Virus record (IMG/VR): IMGVR_UViG_3300028840_004184
Coordinates: 1 to 64,000 of that record
Origin: a virus
Length of the DNA: 64,000 nucleotides
Strand: one strand, 5' to 3'
Numbering within the stretch: the first letter of the stretch is position 1; every line of letters begins with the position of its first letter. Below, one piece after another: positions 1 to 9,364 of the stretch. A model generated the notes under the pieces. That model was not told the origin of the DNA. It saw only the letters and a program-made list of their open reading frames with translations, and made no database searches. The translations under genes were made by a program, and so were the position numbers.

Positions 1-1
1 T

Positions 2-754
2 AAAGACATAGATTTGTGTTTGCTTCCTAATAGTTTTGAAGTATCACGTAAATGTGATATTGAATTTCGTAAAGCGTTTGCTGGTGCTCTTCAGGAGGGT
101 GTTTATATACATGATGTTTTAAAAGAAGTTTTTGAGAAGCAAGGAGTATGGACCAAGGAGCATGAAAAAGATTTTAAGCGACTTGGTGTTGAGCTTCAGG
201 CACATATATTATTGCTTGAAAAATATAAGACGGCAAAAGATAAGACTAATGCTAAAAAAACTGCGTTAAAGCTTGTCGAAATTCGTAATGACATTATGGC
301 TATGAATGAGAGAAGACAGCAGGCTTATGTTTATTCATGCGAGGGTGTTGCCAACGAGGTACGTATGGAGGCTTATATAGCTTATGCAGCCGTTGATGCC
401 AGTGACTATACTAAGAATTATTATAAAAATTATGAAGATTTCAAACTAAGACGAGATGAACAAGCAGCCGTTGATCTTTGGGCATTTTATCTTAAGCAGA
501 TGATGAATGAGAACATGGGATTTATAGAAACATTGCCCGAAAACCGTTTTTTGGTTGAGATAGGTTATTTGACTGATGATCTTAAGAAGGCTATAAAAAT
601 TAACAAAGGAGTTAAGGAGGCACTTGATAAGGCCAAAGAATTGGATTCTAAGAATGTTAAGAAAAAGAGCGGGAGTGCCAAGAAAAAAACCGTGGCAAAA
701 AAAAACGAATCAAATAAGAGGAAAACAAAGAAGAAGAAAAAGACTCGCCGTTAG
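2..754 (+). CDS. 5'-truncated tail-region protein with Lys-rich C-terminus
   Basis: The reading frame is open to the left edge of the window, so the true start lies upstream; a TTG at 14 is only the first start-like codon inside. About 250 residues are visible, mostly charged and helical in character, ending in a basic tail dominated by Lys, Arg, Ser and Asn over the last 35 residues. It ends 24 bases before the tape measure gene. Proteins in that slot are often tail assembly chaperones, but I see no recognisable family motif. The basic tail could bind nucleic acid or an acidic partner. Function unknown. Confidence 0.8.
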   Translation, partial: KDIDLCLLPNSFEVSRKCDIEFRKAFAGALQEGVYIHDVLKEVFEKQGVWTKEHEKDFKRLGVELQAHILLLEKYKTAKDKTNAKKTALKLVEIRNDIMAMNERRQQAYVYSCEGVANEVRMEAYIAYAAVDASDYTKNYYKNYEDFKLRRDEQAAVDLWAFYLKQMMNENMGFIETLPENRFLVEIGYLTDDLKKAIKINKGVKEALDKAKELDSKNVKKKSGSAKKKTVAKKNESNKRKTKKKKKTRR

Positions 755-777
755 TTTATACAGGGAGGCGAATATAG

Positions 778-3700
778 ATGGCTAGCGATATGCTACTGAC
801 TGCAAAAATTAAGTTTACTGATGTAGATATATCTAAGGTCCAGTCCGTATTAGCTAAACTTAAGGGCATTAAAGTCCCTATAGATACTACGGCTATAAAT
901 CAAGCACAACAACGCATGGCCGCCCTTACTTCTCAGTTAAGGAGAACGCAGGGACAGGCTGCTGCTTTACAACAACAGTATGGTCGTTTTAGGCAGCATA
1001 ATAGGTCTATTCAAAATGCTCAAAGGAACATGAACCGATTGGGTACTTCAACTAATCGGGCTAGAAGACATATGTTATCTTTGAGTGAAAGAATGCAGGA
1101 GATTGCACCTCGTGCCTTAGCCTTCCGTATTGCCACCACTCTTATTAATGGTTTTGTTAATGCTATTAGTGATGCTATAAATTTTATACGTGAGATGGAT
1201 CAGATTCTTGCTGATGTTAAAAAGGTGTCTGGTTTGACAACTCTTGAGTTGGAGTTGATGGGTGATAAAATTATAGAGGTTGCTAGTAATTATGGTATTG
1301 CAGCCAGAGAAGTTGCCGAACAGTTTAGAACTATTATCCAGGCTGGTTTTGATGCCAGCAGGGCTTTTGATGTAGTTGCTCAGGCGGCAGAGGGTGCTGC
1401 GGCTACTACATTGAATTTTGGTCAGGCTACTGAGGTTCTAATTCAAACTATAAAAGTATTTGGTGATGAAGAAGCAGATACAATTTTTGATCGAATTGCC
1501 GTTGCTGAGTCTACAGCCGCTGCTACTGCTACTGATGTTCAAGAAGCGATGAAACGTAGTGCCGCCACTTTCAGAGAAGTCAATGCGTCTGTTGATGATA
1601 TGATTGGCTTGATTGCTGCTTTGCAGGAATCGAGTCGTCGCGGTGGTGCTGTTGTTGGTACGGCTTTTAGGACTATCGCTACGCGTATTATTGCTGGTGA
1701 TACGGCTAAGGCTGTTGAAGATCTTGGCGTAGCTACCAAGAACGCAGATGGTACGCTGCGTGATTTTGGCGAGTTATTGGGTGAACTTAGTCTTAAATTT
1801 AAAACTTTGACCGAAGCCGAGAAGGTACAGGCTGGTACTGTTATTGCTGGTCGTCGTCAGTTTGAGTCGTTCTTTCAGATATTGAATAGTCTTGATAAAG
1901 CACAAATAGTGTCTCGTGAGTCGGCTAGGGCTCATGGCGAAGCCCAGAAGCGTGCCGCTATACAGGTTGAGACGATTAATGGCTTAATGAATCAATTAAA
2001 CAATTCGTTTTTAGCCGCTGTTAGGGGTGTTAATGACCTTGTTCCTGTCCTTGGTATATTTAAGCAATTAATTAAGTTATTGAATACTTTGCTGACTACA
2101 GCAGATGGTGCCGTTGCCAAAGTTGCTGCATTGGGTGCTGCTTTTATAGCTATGAAGGGTACAGCAAAAGTACTTGGTCCTTTGTTTGGTGGTCTTACTC
2201 GTGGTGTTGGTGGTCTTGTTGGAGTCGGTGGTGGCCGTGGCCGTGGTGGAGGCATCCCCGGACGCAATATTACTGTTTTGCCAGGCATGGGTCTTCCTGC
2301 ACGACATCAAAGCCGTGTTGTCGGTGGTGCTTCTGGTGGTGGACCTGGGGCTGTTCAGGCGACCAAGGGTATGATGAAGTCTCTTGCTGGTTTTAAAACT
2401 ATTGCCGGTGGGTTCGCGTTGGCTACTGCTTTTATGGGATCAGAGATTAAGGAAGCTGGATTTTCTATGGAAGATTTCGGCTTATCAGCGAATGCTACTA
2501 CTGAGGAAATCGAATATGCACGCAAGGCTTTTGAGGACACTAAGGGCGGTGTCAGAAGATTTGCTGACGAACTTGTTTCTTCTCTTGGTCCTACCGCGAT
2601 GGGTTTTATGATTAACCCTGTCGTCGGGCTTGGTGTTGCTATTTTGCAGGCTGGTCCGAGGATATGGAATGCTATTGATACGTATGTTGAAGCCAATAAA
2701 GCCTATGAAGTTGCTGTGAGGTCTCGTGGCATCCCCGCGACAATGGATTTAGCTGATGCTATTGAGGAACTTGAGAAGGAAGGCAGAACAGCAGAGGCTG
2801 CTATTTTACGTTATAAAGATGAAATAGGTAAGCTTAGTGCGGATCTTGTTAGAGTAAGATCTGCTGGTGAAACAGAGATGGCTGATGATATAACAAAGGC
2901 AATAGAAACTGCGGACATTAAGCTTAAGTTTTTTGAAGATGCTGAAAATCAGGCGTCTGCCCTTGGTAGTCGCGTGAGTGCCATTTTAGAAGAATTTAAA
3001 AAGCAGGCAGAGGGCGTCAAAATGTCTGCTCAGGAGATGCGTGATAATATTATCAAAGCACTTTTGGGAGACCCTAATGTTGAAAATGTTGCTCAAGCAG
3101 AGGCGATATTAACATCTGGCGATATTTTTTCTGATGTAATGAGGCAGGCTGGTTATGATCTTGAGTCGGTTGCCAAGGGTGGTAATTTATTACTTCAGGT
3201 GGTTGATCAATTTAATGATGCTGTTGTCAAATTGTCTACTACCAGGATAGACCTATCGACGATTTTAGATTCTGATGCATATATAAATGCTGTCCATGAT
3301 ATGAATGTGGAAACATTAAAGATGGCATCTGCTTCTTTAATATATAGCGAAGGTATTACTGACAGTATAGCTCTTAAGCGTGAACAAGCCCAGCTTGAGC
3401 TTGAAATTGCTCAGGAGTCGAATAAGAAGCAGCAGAAATTATTTAAAACAAACCTTGAGGCATTTGTTGAATCAATAAGTGAAATGAAGGGATACAGTGC
3501 TGCTCAGAGTACTATGTTCACAATGGATATGGAGAAGTTTTTCAAGTCCGTTTCTGCTAATGGCCAGGGCGTCGTAGATGCGGAGGCTGCTCTTAGAGGA
3601 TTAACCGAGCTTCTTCAGGGTAGATATGTACAGAGCACGGAAAAAAATATAAAATTGATACAGACTCTGCATGGTTTATGGCTGGATAATGAAAAAAGTT

Positions 3701-5919
3701 TATCTAAACTTAATCGTTCACAAATTAAGCATAAAAAAGTTGTGGACGATACAGATCTGGAAAGGCTTGTCCGTCAGTTAGAGGAAGAAAACAAAGTTAG
3801 GGAAAGAAGCATTGAGGTTATGGAAGCTTCACGTAGGCTTCTTGAGGGCACAGATATCGATTCAACTAATTTAATGGAGGTCCAAAGTGTGTTTGAGGCT
3901 TTGGCTGGCGGGTCTATAGAAACAAGTAGCGGTATGGCCAAGCTTTTAAAGTCCATTGATGAATTTGAAAATCCTGTGGCGAAACTAAGTCATGAAATAC
4001 AACGAGCTATAGGTGACGGGATTCATGAAGTTGATGTTTTGAAAAATAGAAATGATAGTATAAAGGAAGAAATAGATAGACTTAATGAAGCCAATAAGGC
4101 CGGTGATAGAAATGCCGAGATTGCTAAACGAGAAGCAGAAGTATTAGAGAACGAAAAAGATATTATGTTAGCTCGTATTAATACTATTAAAAATGTAAAT
4201 GATTTGAATAACAAGCTTAGGTCTGAAGAAAAAGACGCTGCTGAAAAGTTAGCCGATGCACAGAGTAAGCTTATCAATGCGTTTATGAATCTTGAGGATC
4301 AGATGGCTGCTCTTAGTGAAGAAACATTAACCGCTATGACCCAAGAAGATATTAATGCTCAGAATGATTTAAAAGACGCACAGCAGGCTGTTATAGATTC
4401 TACGGAATCGTTAGCCGATGCTTATGCTGACCTTGTTGATTCACAGTTGAATCTTGGTGATGCTATAACAGGATATAGGATTGGTGTATCGTTAGCTGCC
4501 CGTGAGGTAGATGTTATACGTGGTCGTATACGTGGTTTTTCTGACCAGATGCGTTCTTTACAAAATGTATATACTGATATTTTAGATACCGCAGTTATGA
4601 CAGAGACAAAACGTCTTGAGTTAATGCAAGAGATGGCGTCAGCACAGTTAAGTTTGGTGGAGTCTGTTATTGATGAAACTAAGTCGATAGGTCAGCGTCT
4701 TTTTACTGCTACGGCTGAAGAAGCAACTGACTTGGTAAGTGGATTTGCTGCTTTAAGAACTGTTATAGAGCAGTTCCAGGGAGCCGGTGGGTTCGGTGGG
4801 TTGGACATTAATGAATTTGGTAATGCTTTGATGAATTTACCTCAGGCTACTCGTCAGGCCATGGTGGATGCACTCGGTATGCTCCCGGAAACCGCCACTC
4901 TGGGAGGATTAAGTAAACAAGAGATAGAGAATATATTATTTGGTGCTGCTGTTGGTGAATCTCAGGAGGCTAATATACAAAATATAAGTGATTTAACCGA
5001 AAGACAAACAGATCTTATGGTTGAAATAGCCGAATTAAATAAGACGGGCATAATATCAGCACACCAGCAGCTTGATGCAGCAGAGGAACAACTATCTTTG
5101 GCCGAAGAGCAATTAGCTTTGGATGAAATAATGCTTGAAAGAGCAGACCAGAATGTTGTTGATGTCAGAAATGAGATTAGGTCGGCAGCTTCGTTGTTGA
5201 ATATTACTCAGGAAAAAGTTGGTGAAGTAGTTGTTGGTGGAGTAATGTCTGCTACTGATTCAGATATGCATCAGAGAGCAACGGAGCATGCTTCAAGATT
5301 GGCAGAATTAGAGCGTATTGGCGTAAACACCGATGGTTTACGCGATGCTTTTTTATCTCTTAAGGAGAGTGGTATCAATGTGGCCAAACTAGGTGGAGCG
5401 GCACATGGCAATATACCGCGTAATTTTGCTGCTGGTAATACGAATATTGCTGGTTTAGTAGCTGCATATATGCGTGAGAAAAGAATGGGACCTCCAGGAT
5501 CTCGTCCTGTAATAGCAAACGATTCTGAGTGGATTATACCTACGAGATCTAAGGGGAATGTCAAGAATTATCAAGCTGGTAACAAGAGTGCCATACCCAT
5601 CGAAAGTAGAGAAATTGTTAGCTTGTTGAGCAATATTTTGGAAGCCGTTCAGGCACAGCCTACGGTTGAAGATAGTGCCCCTACTACTGGTGCTATAACA
5701 CCCGAACAGAGAATTGAAGCTATTATTAATGTCAATGCTGAACAAAAGGTACAAGTAACTGGTGCATCTAGTGTAGCCAACGCTGTTGCTGAAGCAGTTA
5801 AAGATGGATTGAATGGATATGTTACGGATGATGCTATGGAGGCTATCAGTGCCGAGATAATGGAGATACTTAGTGTATTGAGAGAAAGAGGACTTACTAA
5901 TATATTTGGAAGAGGATAG
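778..5919 (+). CDS. Phage tail tape measure protein (TP901-1 type core)
   Basis: A 1,713-residue protein. An N-terminal helical stretch rich in Gln and Arg is followed, at about residues 140-390, by the conserved tape-measure core (segments such as LADVKKVSGLT, ASNYGIAAREVAEQ and RRGGAVVGTAFRT). After this come a Gly/Arg-rich linker near residues 470-500 and long coiled-coil-like segments rich in Glu, Lys and Leu. Tape measure proteins fill the tail lumen and set tail length; at the usual 0.15 nm per residue this predicts a tail near 250 nm. The start is supported by GGGAGG at 763-768. Only about six Ser-Gly pairs occur in the whole protein, unlike the external tail proteins downstream. Confidence 0.95.
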   Translation: MASDMLLTAKIKFTDVDISKVQSVLAKLKGIKVPIDTTAINQAQQRMAALTSQLRRTQGQAAALQQQYGRFRQHNRSIQNAQRNMNRLGTSTNRARRHMLSLSERMQEIAPRALAFRIATTLINGFVNAISDAINFIREMDQILADVKKVSGLTTLELELMGDKIIEVASNYGIAAREVAEQFRTIIQAGFDASRAFDVVAQAAEGAAATTLNFGQATEVLIQTIKVFGDEEADTIFDRIAVAESTAAATATDVQEAMKRSAATFREVNASVDDMIGLIAALQESSRRGGAVVGTAFRTIATRIIAGDTAKAVEDLGVATKNADGTLRDFGELLGELSLKFKTLTEAEKVQAGTVIAGRRQFESFFQILNSLDKAQIVSRESARAHGEAQKRAAIQVETINGLMNQLNNSFLAAVRGVNDLVPVLGIFKQLIKLLNTLLTTADGAVAKVAALGAAFIAMKGTAKVLGPLFGGLTRGVGGLVGVGGGRGRGGGIPGRNITVLPGMGLPARHQSRVVGGASGGGPGAVQATKGMMKSLAGFKTIAGGFALATAFMGSEIKEAGFSMEDFGLSANATTEEIEYARKAFEDTKGGVRRFADELVSSLGPTAMGFMINPVVGLGVAILQAGPRIWNAIDTYVEANKAYEVAVRSRGIPATMDLADAIEELEKEGRTAEAAILRYKDEIGKLSADLVRVRSAGETEMADDITKAIETADIKLKFFEDAENQASALGSRVSAILEEFKKQAEGVKMSAQEMRDNIIKALLGDPNVENVAQAEAILTSGDIFSDVMRQAGYDLESVAKGGNLLLQVVDQFNDAVVKLSTTRIDLSTILDSDAYINAVHDMNVETLKMASASLIYSEGITDSIALKREQAQLELEIAQESNKKQQKLFKTNLEAFVESISEMKGYSAAQSTMFTMDMEKFFKSVSANGQGVVDAEAALRGLTELLQGRYVQSTEKNIKLIQTLHGLWLDNEKSLSKLNRSQIKHKKVVDDTDLERLVRQLEEENKVRERSIEVMEASRRLLEGTDIDSTNLMEVQSVFEALAGGSIETSSGMAKLLKSIDEFENPVAKLSHEIQRAIGDGIHEVDVLKNRNDSIKEEIDRLNEANKAGDRNAEIAKREAEVLENEKDIMLARINTIKNVNDLNNKLRSEEKDAAEKLADAQSKLINAFMNLEDQMAALSEETLTAMTQEDINAQNDLKDAQQAVIDSTESLADAYADLVDSQLNLGDAITGYRIGVSLAAREVDVIRGRIRGFSDQMRSLQNVYTDILDTAVMTETKRLELMQEMASAQLSLVESVIDETKSIGQRLFTATAEEATDLVSGFAALRTVIEQFQGAGGFGGLDINEFGNALMNLPQATRQAMVDALGMLPETATLGGLSKQEIENILFGAAVGESQEANIQNISDLTERQTDLMVEIAELNKTGIISAHQQLDAAEEQLSLAEEQLALDEIMLERADQNVVDVRNEIRSAASLLNITQEKVGEVVVGGVMSATDSDMHQRATEHASRLAELERIGVNTDGLRDAFLSLKESGINVAKLGGAAHGNIPRNFAAGNTNIAGLVAAYMREKRMGPPGSRPVIANDSEWIIPTRSKGNVKNYQAGNKSAIPIESREIVSLLSNILEAVQAQPTVEDSAPTTGAITPEQRIEAIINVNAEQKVQVTGASSVANAVAEAVKDGLNGYVTDDAMEAISAEIMEILSVLRERGLTNIFGRG

Positions 5920-5921
5920 TC

Positions 5922-7385
5922 ATGACAACCGAAAGTAAAACTAGGAATTCTCCCGCTAGTATAGTAGAGGTCCATTATGGCGAATATCGTCTTATACCTG
6001 CTCCATTAATTCAATGGACCGAGGAGAGCGAGCATGACCCAGATACAAAAGGGCGTACCGTACAACGAACTAGATTGAAGCTCGATGGTACTTTTATTAT
6101 TTTACCAACCGGTACCTATGAAGGTATGTTCGAGATGCAGAAAGCGTTACGTAAAGCCTTTAGTGTTGATGGTCGAGAATTTCGCATCTTGGCTGGTGCT
6201 GGTAATACAACGTTGCCTTCTGGTGCTCCGATTGTCAGTGGCATGTTCCCGCTAGTTACTAATGTAGACATAGAGGCTGACTTGCAACACAATAGGGTTG
6301 ATTATACAGTCGATCTTGAGGTTGAAGCGGCGTCTACTAGTGGTCAGGCGTTTGAAAGTCTAACCGATACGTGGGACTTAACAGAAAATCCGGATGGTTT
6401 ATATCTAGATGTTGTGCATAATGTGTCGGCTAGAGGTATTAACACTTTAGCTTCTGGAACAAACGCTGTACATAATGCCATCAATGCCGTTTATCCACTT
6501 CTTGGTGTTGACAAGATGCCTTATTATTTGCCATATTATACGGAGCCAAATGCTAGCGGTGGCGGCACTGTACAAATGTATCATGTTGCCGTTAATCGTA
6601 CCGAGCAGATAGACACAAGGGGTGGTAATTATTCTGTTACGGAGAGTTTCATTTTAGCTTCTGGTACTGACCCATATGTGCATAGTGTCAACTCTAGTTT
6701 CGATGAAGACGAAGATGGCATAGCCACAGTTAAGGTTAATGGCAAGATACAGGGCTTGGGGCGTAGTAATTTTAATGGTGATAATGGCGGTATTGCTTTT
6801 GATAGAGCCCTTAATGGTTTTTCGACTGATATACAGCCTAACTTACCATCTACTGCTTCTGGTGTGTATTTAAGATACAAGAGTGGGACTTTATATACGA
6901 CCAATCATCTTGGTTTTTCAATCAGTGAAAACAGAACGCGTGGTACTATCAATTACAGTATTAGTTATAATGATGACCCAGCAGAGAATTTGCCTAGCGG
7001 TATTGTTGAGGCGACATCATCAGTACAGCGTACAGATGGTATACGTCTTTATGGTTCGCATCCTATTCCGTTTCGAAGATTAGGCAATGTTGTGCAGGAT
7101 ATTAAAACAACCACCGAGGGACAAATGGTTATTACTGCTTCAGCTAAAGCCGAGAATACTGGTGATGCTACAGCAGATACCAATAGAGCTATTTTACATG
7201 TACAAGATGAAATTAATAGATTAAAACCTAATTCTGCTGATTTTCAAACCCTTAGACCTGGTGCGATGACTGAGAATCATAGCGACAAGGAACTTACTGC
7301 TCAAGCTAGTGTGACCTATATTTTTACTATTGATCTGGCTAGTGTTTTTGAGGTGGATAGTGATATCGCGTTACACACGCTTTAG
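5922..7385 (+). CDS. Tail structural protein, beta-rich
   Basis: A 487-residue protein directly after the tape measure, with AGAGG six bases before the ATG. The position is typical of a distal tail or tail-tube-associated protein, but I do not recognise a family. It is rich in Thr, Ser, Asn and Gly with alternating hydrophobic residues, which suggests beta structure. It carries nine Ser-Gly pairs, mostly ASG or PSG. There is no signal peptide or membrane segment. Assignment as a virion tail component rests on neighbourhood and composition. Confidence 0.75.
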   Translation: MTTESKTRNSPASIVEVHYGEYRLIPAPLIQWTEESEHDPDTKGRTVQRTRLKLDGTFIILPTGTYEGMFEMQKALRKAFSVDGREFRILAGAGNTTLPSGAPIVSGMFPLVTNVDIEADLQHNRVDYTVDLEVEAASTSGQAFESLTDTWDLTENPDGLYLDVVHNVSARGINTLASGTNAVHNAINAVYPLLGVDKMPYYLPYYTEPNASGGGTVQMYHVAVNRTEQIDTRGGNYSVTESFILASGTDPYVHSVNSSFDEDEDGIATVKVNGKIQGLGRSNFNGDNGGIAFDRALNGFSTDIQPNLPSTASGVYLRYKSGTLYTTNHLGFSISENRTRGTINYSISYNDDPAENLPSGIVEATSSVQRTDGIRLYGSHPIPFRRLGNVVQDIKTTTEGQMVITASAKAENTGDATADTNRAILHVQDEINRLKPNSADFQTLRPGAMTENHSDKELTAQASVTYIFTIDLASVFEVDSDIALHTL

Positions 7386-7399
7386 GAAGGATATTGACG

Positions 7400-7960
7400 A
7401 TGGTTAATGTACCTATAGTGGAAATACGAGAATGGGAAACCACAAGCAACCCTTCTGGTATTCGTATATCTGATGACACGGATACGTTGAACGCTAGTGG
7501 GTTTTTAGGAAGCCGTGGTACCGCTGCTGGAGATACTTTGATTTACCAGCCCCTTAATACAACTGTGTCTGGGCAAGTTAGTGATACCAAGATGTTGGTT
7601 GGTCATGTTGAGTCATGGGGAGATGCTAGTGGTATTTCCAATATGTCTCTTTTTATGTCGTCCTTAAGTCATTTTAACGCAGGTAATTATCGATTTTTAT
7701 ATAGATTTGCAACACATTGGGTAAGTGGCTTACAGCTTACGGAGAATGATAGCGATTTACCAACGTCACAACCTGGTTCGCAGACTGTATTTAGTACACT
7801 TGGTAGCGGGATATTAAAGGACACTGGTTATTATGATGAAACGCAGGCGACACAATATATGTATGTGGCTACGTTTATAGACTCTGATGTCCCTATTGGT
7901 ACATACGGCGGTCCTGGAACAGGCGGATTTCGCTATCGTTTTCTTTTTGATTTTAGTTAA
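7400..7960 (+). CDS. Small tail structural protein, paralogue of the next gene
   Basis: A 186-residue beta-rich protein. I choose the ATG at 7400 because GGAAGG ends nine bases before it; an in-frame TTG at 7394 is only three bases from that site. The protein resembles the next gene product: both have an NPSG near the N-terminus, a central SGI(S/A)(N/D)M segment, and a C-terminus with a QY-hydrophobic-Y segment, P-x-G-x-YG, then a Gly-rich turn and RF-hydrophobic-DY/F. Six Ser-Gly pairs are present. Probably a virion surface or tail-accessory protein; exact role unknown. Confidence 0.7.
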   Translation: MVNVPIVEIREWETTSNPSGIRISDDTDTLNASGFLGSRGTAAGDTLIYQPLNTTVSGQVSDTKMLVGHVESWGDASGISNMSLFMSSLSHFNAGNYRFLYRFATHWVSGLQLTENDSDLPTSQPGSQTVFSTLGSGILKDTGYYDETQATQYMYVATFIDSDVPIGTYGGPGTGGFRYRFLFDFS

Positions 7961-7969
7961 GAGGGTAAA

Positions 7970-8557
7970 ATGAACGAAATGCCAGGCTTAACATGGTATC
8001 AATTTGATACTACTGAGTTATCCAACCCTTCTGGTGAGCGTCATATTGAAGGAGGGGCGTTTGCATTTGAGCGAGCAATAGCTAGTGGGACGTGTGCAAG
8101 TGGTATGGCTTTTCCTCAAATAACTATGGAGGTGCCTGGATATGCTGATCATTATGTTTCGCGTCCTGTGGCGGTAATATTCCGCCTCAGCACAATTGCT
8201 AGTGGCAGTGGTATCGCGGACATGAGATTTTATCTTACGGAGGATGCTGCTTTGAGCGGTGATGGAAATGAACCGAAGGCTTTTGTCCAGATTGCCGTTA
8301 GTGGTCAGTGGCTTCCTAATTGTACTATGCCGAGTGGAGCTAATGACAAGATGTATAAAAATGTTATTCCTGCTGTAGCAAATGTTAGTGGCCAGGCAGG
8401 TCAATTCGCTATTGAGGGAACAAACGACAATTTTGTTTCACAGTATATTTATATGAATGTAGTTGTTCCTAGTCGTTATCCTGTAGGGGATTATGGTATT
8501 TGTGGTAGTGGTCAGTTGCGTTTTTGTCTTTTGTATGATTATCAATCTATAATTTAG
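7970..8557 (+). CDS. Small tail structural protein, paralogue of the previous gene
   Basis: A 195-residue protein starting ten bases after its paralogue, with GAGGG as ribosome binding site. It ends in the same arrangement (SQYIYM, YPVGDYG, GSGQLRF, YDY) as the protein encoded just upstream, indicating tandem duplication and divergence. It has nine Ser-Gly pairs in 195 residues, the densest among the larger proteins here; most are ASG, VSG or PSG. No known domain is recognised. Its stop codon is the first base triplet of the promoter-like motif at 8555-8571. Confidence 0.7.
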   Translation: MNEMPGLTWYQFDTTELSNPSGERHIEGGAFAFERAIASGTCASGMAFPQITMEVPGYADHYVSRPVAVIFRLSTIASGSGIADMRFYLTEDAALSGDGNEPKAFVQIAVSGQWLPNCTMPSGANDKMYKNVIPAVANVSGQAGQFAIEGTNDNFVSQYIYMNVVVPSRYPVGDYGICGSGQLRFCLLYDYQSII

Positions 8558-8571
8558 TGTATATATTATAT
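8524..8571 (+). promoter_or_regulatory. Promoter candidate for the isolated 62-residue gene
   Basis: Two overlapping signals lie at the end of the preceding gene. TTGTCT at 8524-8529 and TATAAT at 8548-8553 have an 18-base spacer, a fair match to a sigma-70 promoter. TAGTGTATATATTATAT at 8555-8571 matches motifs near 19468 and 63003, which also precede structural genes. The downstream leader of about 90 bases contains a small GCTCT/AGAGC hairpin. Promoter function is inferred from sequence only. Confidence 0.5.
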
Positions 8572-8662
8572 GCAACTCGGCTCTGCTCAAGAGCTACATC
8601 CTCCCAAAATGTCGTTTTTTTCAATTTATTCATTTCTGTGTAGGTTTGCAGGAGGTGCAAAG

Positions 8663-8851
8663 ATGGCTACTATTAATTCGACTTCTTCTACGAATAACGT
8701 CAACCAGATTTTGTATAGTTGGAGTACCGTAATGGAGTATTTCACTGATCGTAAGGCTGGTAGCGTTGCTGCTCGTGACAGCATTGTAAAGCTTCAGGGT
8801 CTTGGCGTTAGCGTGACTGTGACAAATCCTTTTACAAGCAAGTCTTCGTAA
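8663..8851 (+). CDS. 62-residue protein in a single-gene transcription unit
   Basis: The ATG at 8663 is preceded by GGAGG at 8651-8655. The frame continues upstream to 8570, but that part overlaps the promoter-like region and has no good ribosome binding site, so the short form is preferred. The product is rich in Ser, Thr, Asn and Val with no Cys, no signal peptide and no membrane segment. A strong terminator begins 20 bases after the stop and a promoter candidate lies upstream, so the gene is probably transcribed alone and strongly. A small abundant virion protein is the likeliest role, but no family is recognised. Confidence 0.75.
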   Translation: MATINSTSSTNNVNQILYSWSTVMEYFTDRKAGSVAARDSIVKLQGLGVSVTVTNPFTSKSS

Positions 8852-8871
8852 TTGAGGGTAGGTAGTTAGGG

Positions 8872-8904
8872 GATGGTCGGGGATTTCCCCGACCATCTAT
8901 TTTT
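8872..8904 (+). terminator. Rho-independent terminator
   Basis: A perfect 11-base-pair stem (GATGGTCGGGG, 8872-8882, with its complement at 8887-8897) closes an ATTT loop and is followed by TATTTTT. It lies directly after the 62-residue gene and before the start at 8918. This is the strongest intrinsic terminator I see in the first 60 kb. Confidence 0.93.
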
Positions 8905-8917
8905 AAGGTACATAATT

Positions 8918-9364
8918 ATGATTAAGCCAACGATACACCATGATAATACAAGTGGGGTTATCAGGTTTAATACTCATTTGAATAAGCCCGTGATCTATAC
9001 AATGTGTAAAATGGAGCATGAGGCTTTTTTTATTAGTTATACGGCTGTAAATAATCTAGTTGTATTACCAGCACAAGTATCATCGGTTTGGCCTAAATAT
9101 TTGCAGGCATTTTTGTTTGGTGGTAAGAAAGTTAATGCTGATTATCGTGGCAACAGCTTTCATTGTGGTAAAGAGATATACGTTGCCGAGAATGTTGATG
9201 CGATTTTGCGAGGCGACGAGTATGAGTGGGTTGCTTTAGTAGATGTCCCTCATGATATTAGATGTGTGTATGTTAATTTAGATGTGTATGATGGTAAGAA
9301 GCATGTCAGGAGATTACAAATTGATACCTTTTTTGGGCGTAGCAGGGCAATAAATTATGAGTAG
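8918..9364 (+). CDS. Hypothetical protein, 148 residues
   Basis: The frame is open from 8873, but that upstream part is the terminator stem. The ATG at 8918 has AAGG about nine bases before it and is taken as the start. The product is beta-rich with many aromatic residues and ends in a basic stretch. It overlaps the LamG/PKD adhesin gene by eight bases, so translation is probably coupled. An accessory or assembly role for the adhesin is possible from position alone; no family is recognised. Confidence 0.7.
   Translation: MIKPTIHHDNTSGVIRFNTHLNKPVIYTMCKMEHEAFFISYTAVNNLVVLPAQVSSVWPKYLQAFLFGGKKVNADYRGNSFHCGKEIYVAENVDAILRGDEYEWVALVDVPHDIRCVYVNLDVYDGKKHVRRLQIDTFFGRSRAINYE

Noticed and set aside
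681-706. A-runs including AAAAAAC near the end of the gene before the tape measure, as a programmed -1 frameshift site like that of tail assembly chaperones
   Set aside because: The -1 frame reaches TAA at 715-717, only a few codons after the slip, so no meaningful extended product would form. Shifting the other way extends only to 785. The runs are explained by Lys codons.
1992-2696. Long open frames on the opposite strand and in other frames across the Gly-rich part of the tape measure gene
   Set aside because: They mirror the codon pattern of the tape measure gene, have no ribosome binding sites and no recognisable products. Every supported gene of the window is on the + strand.
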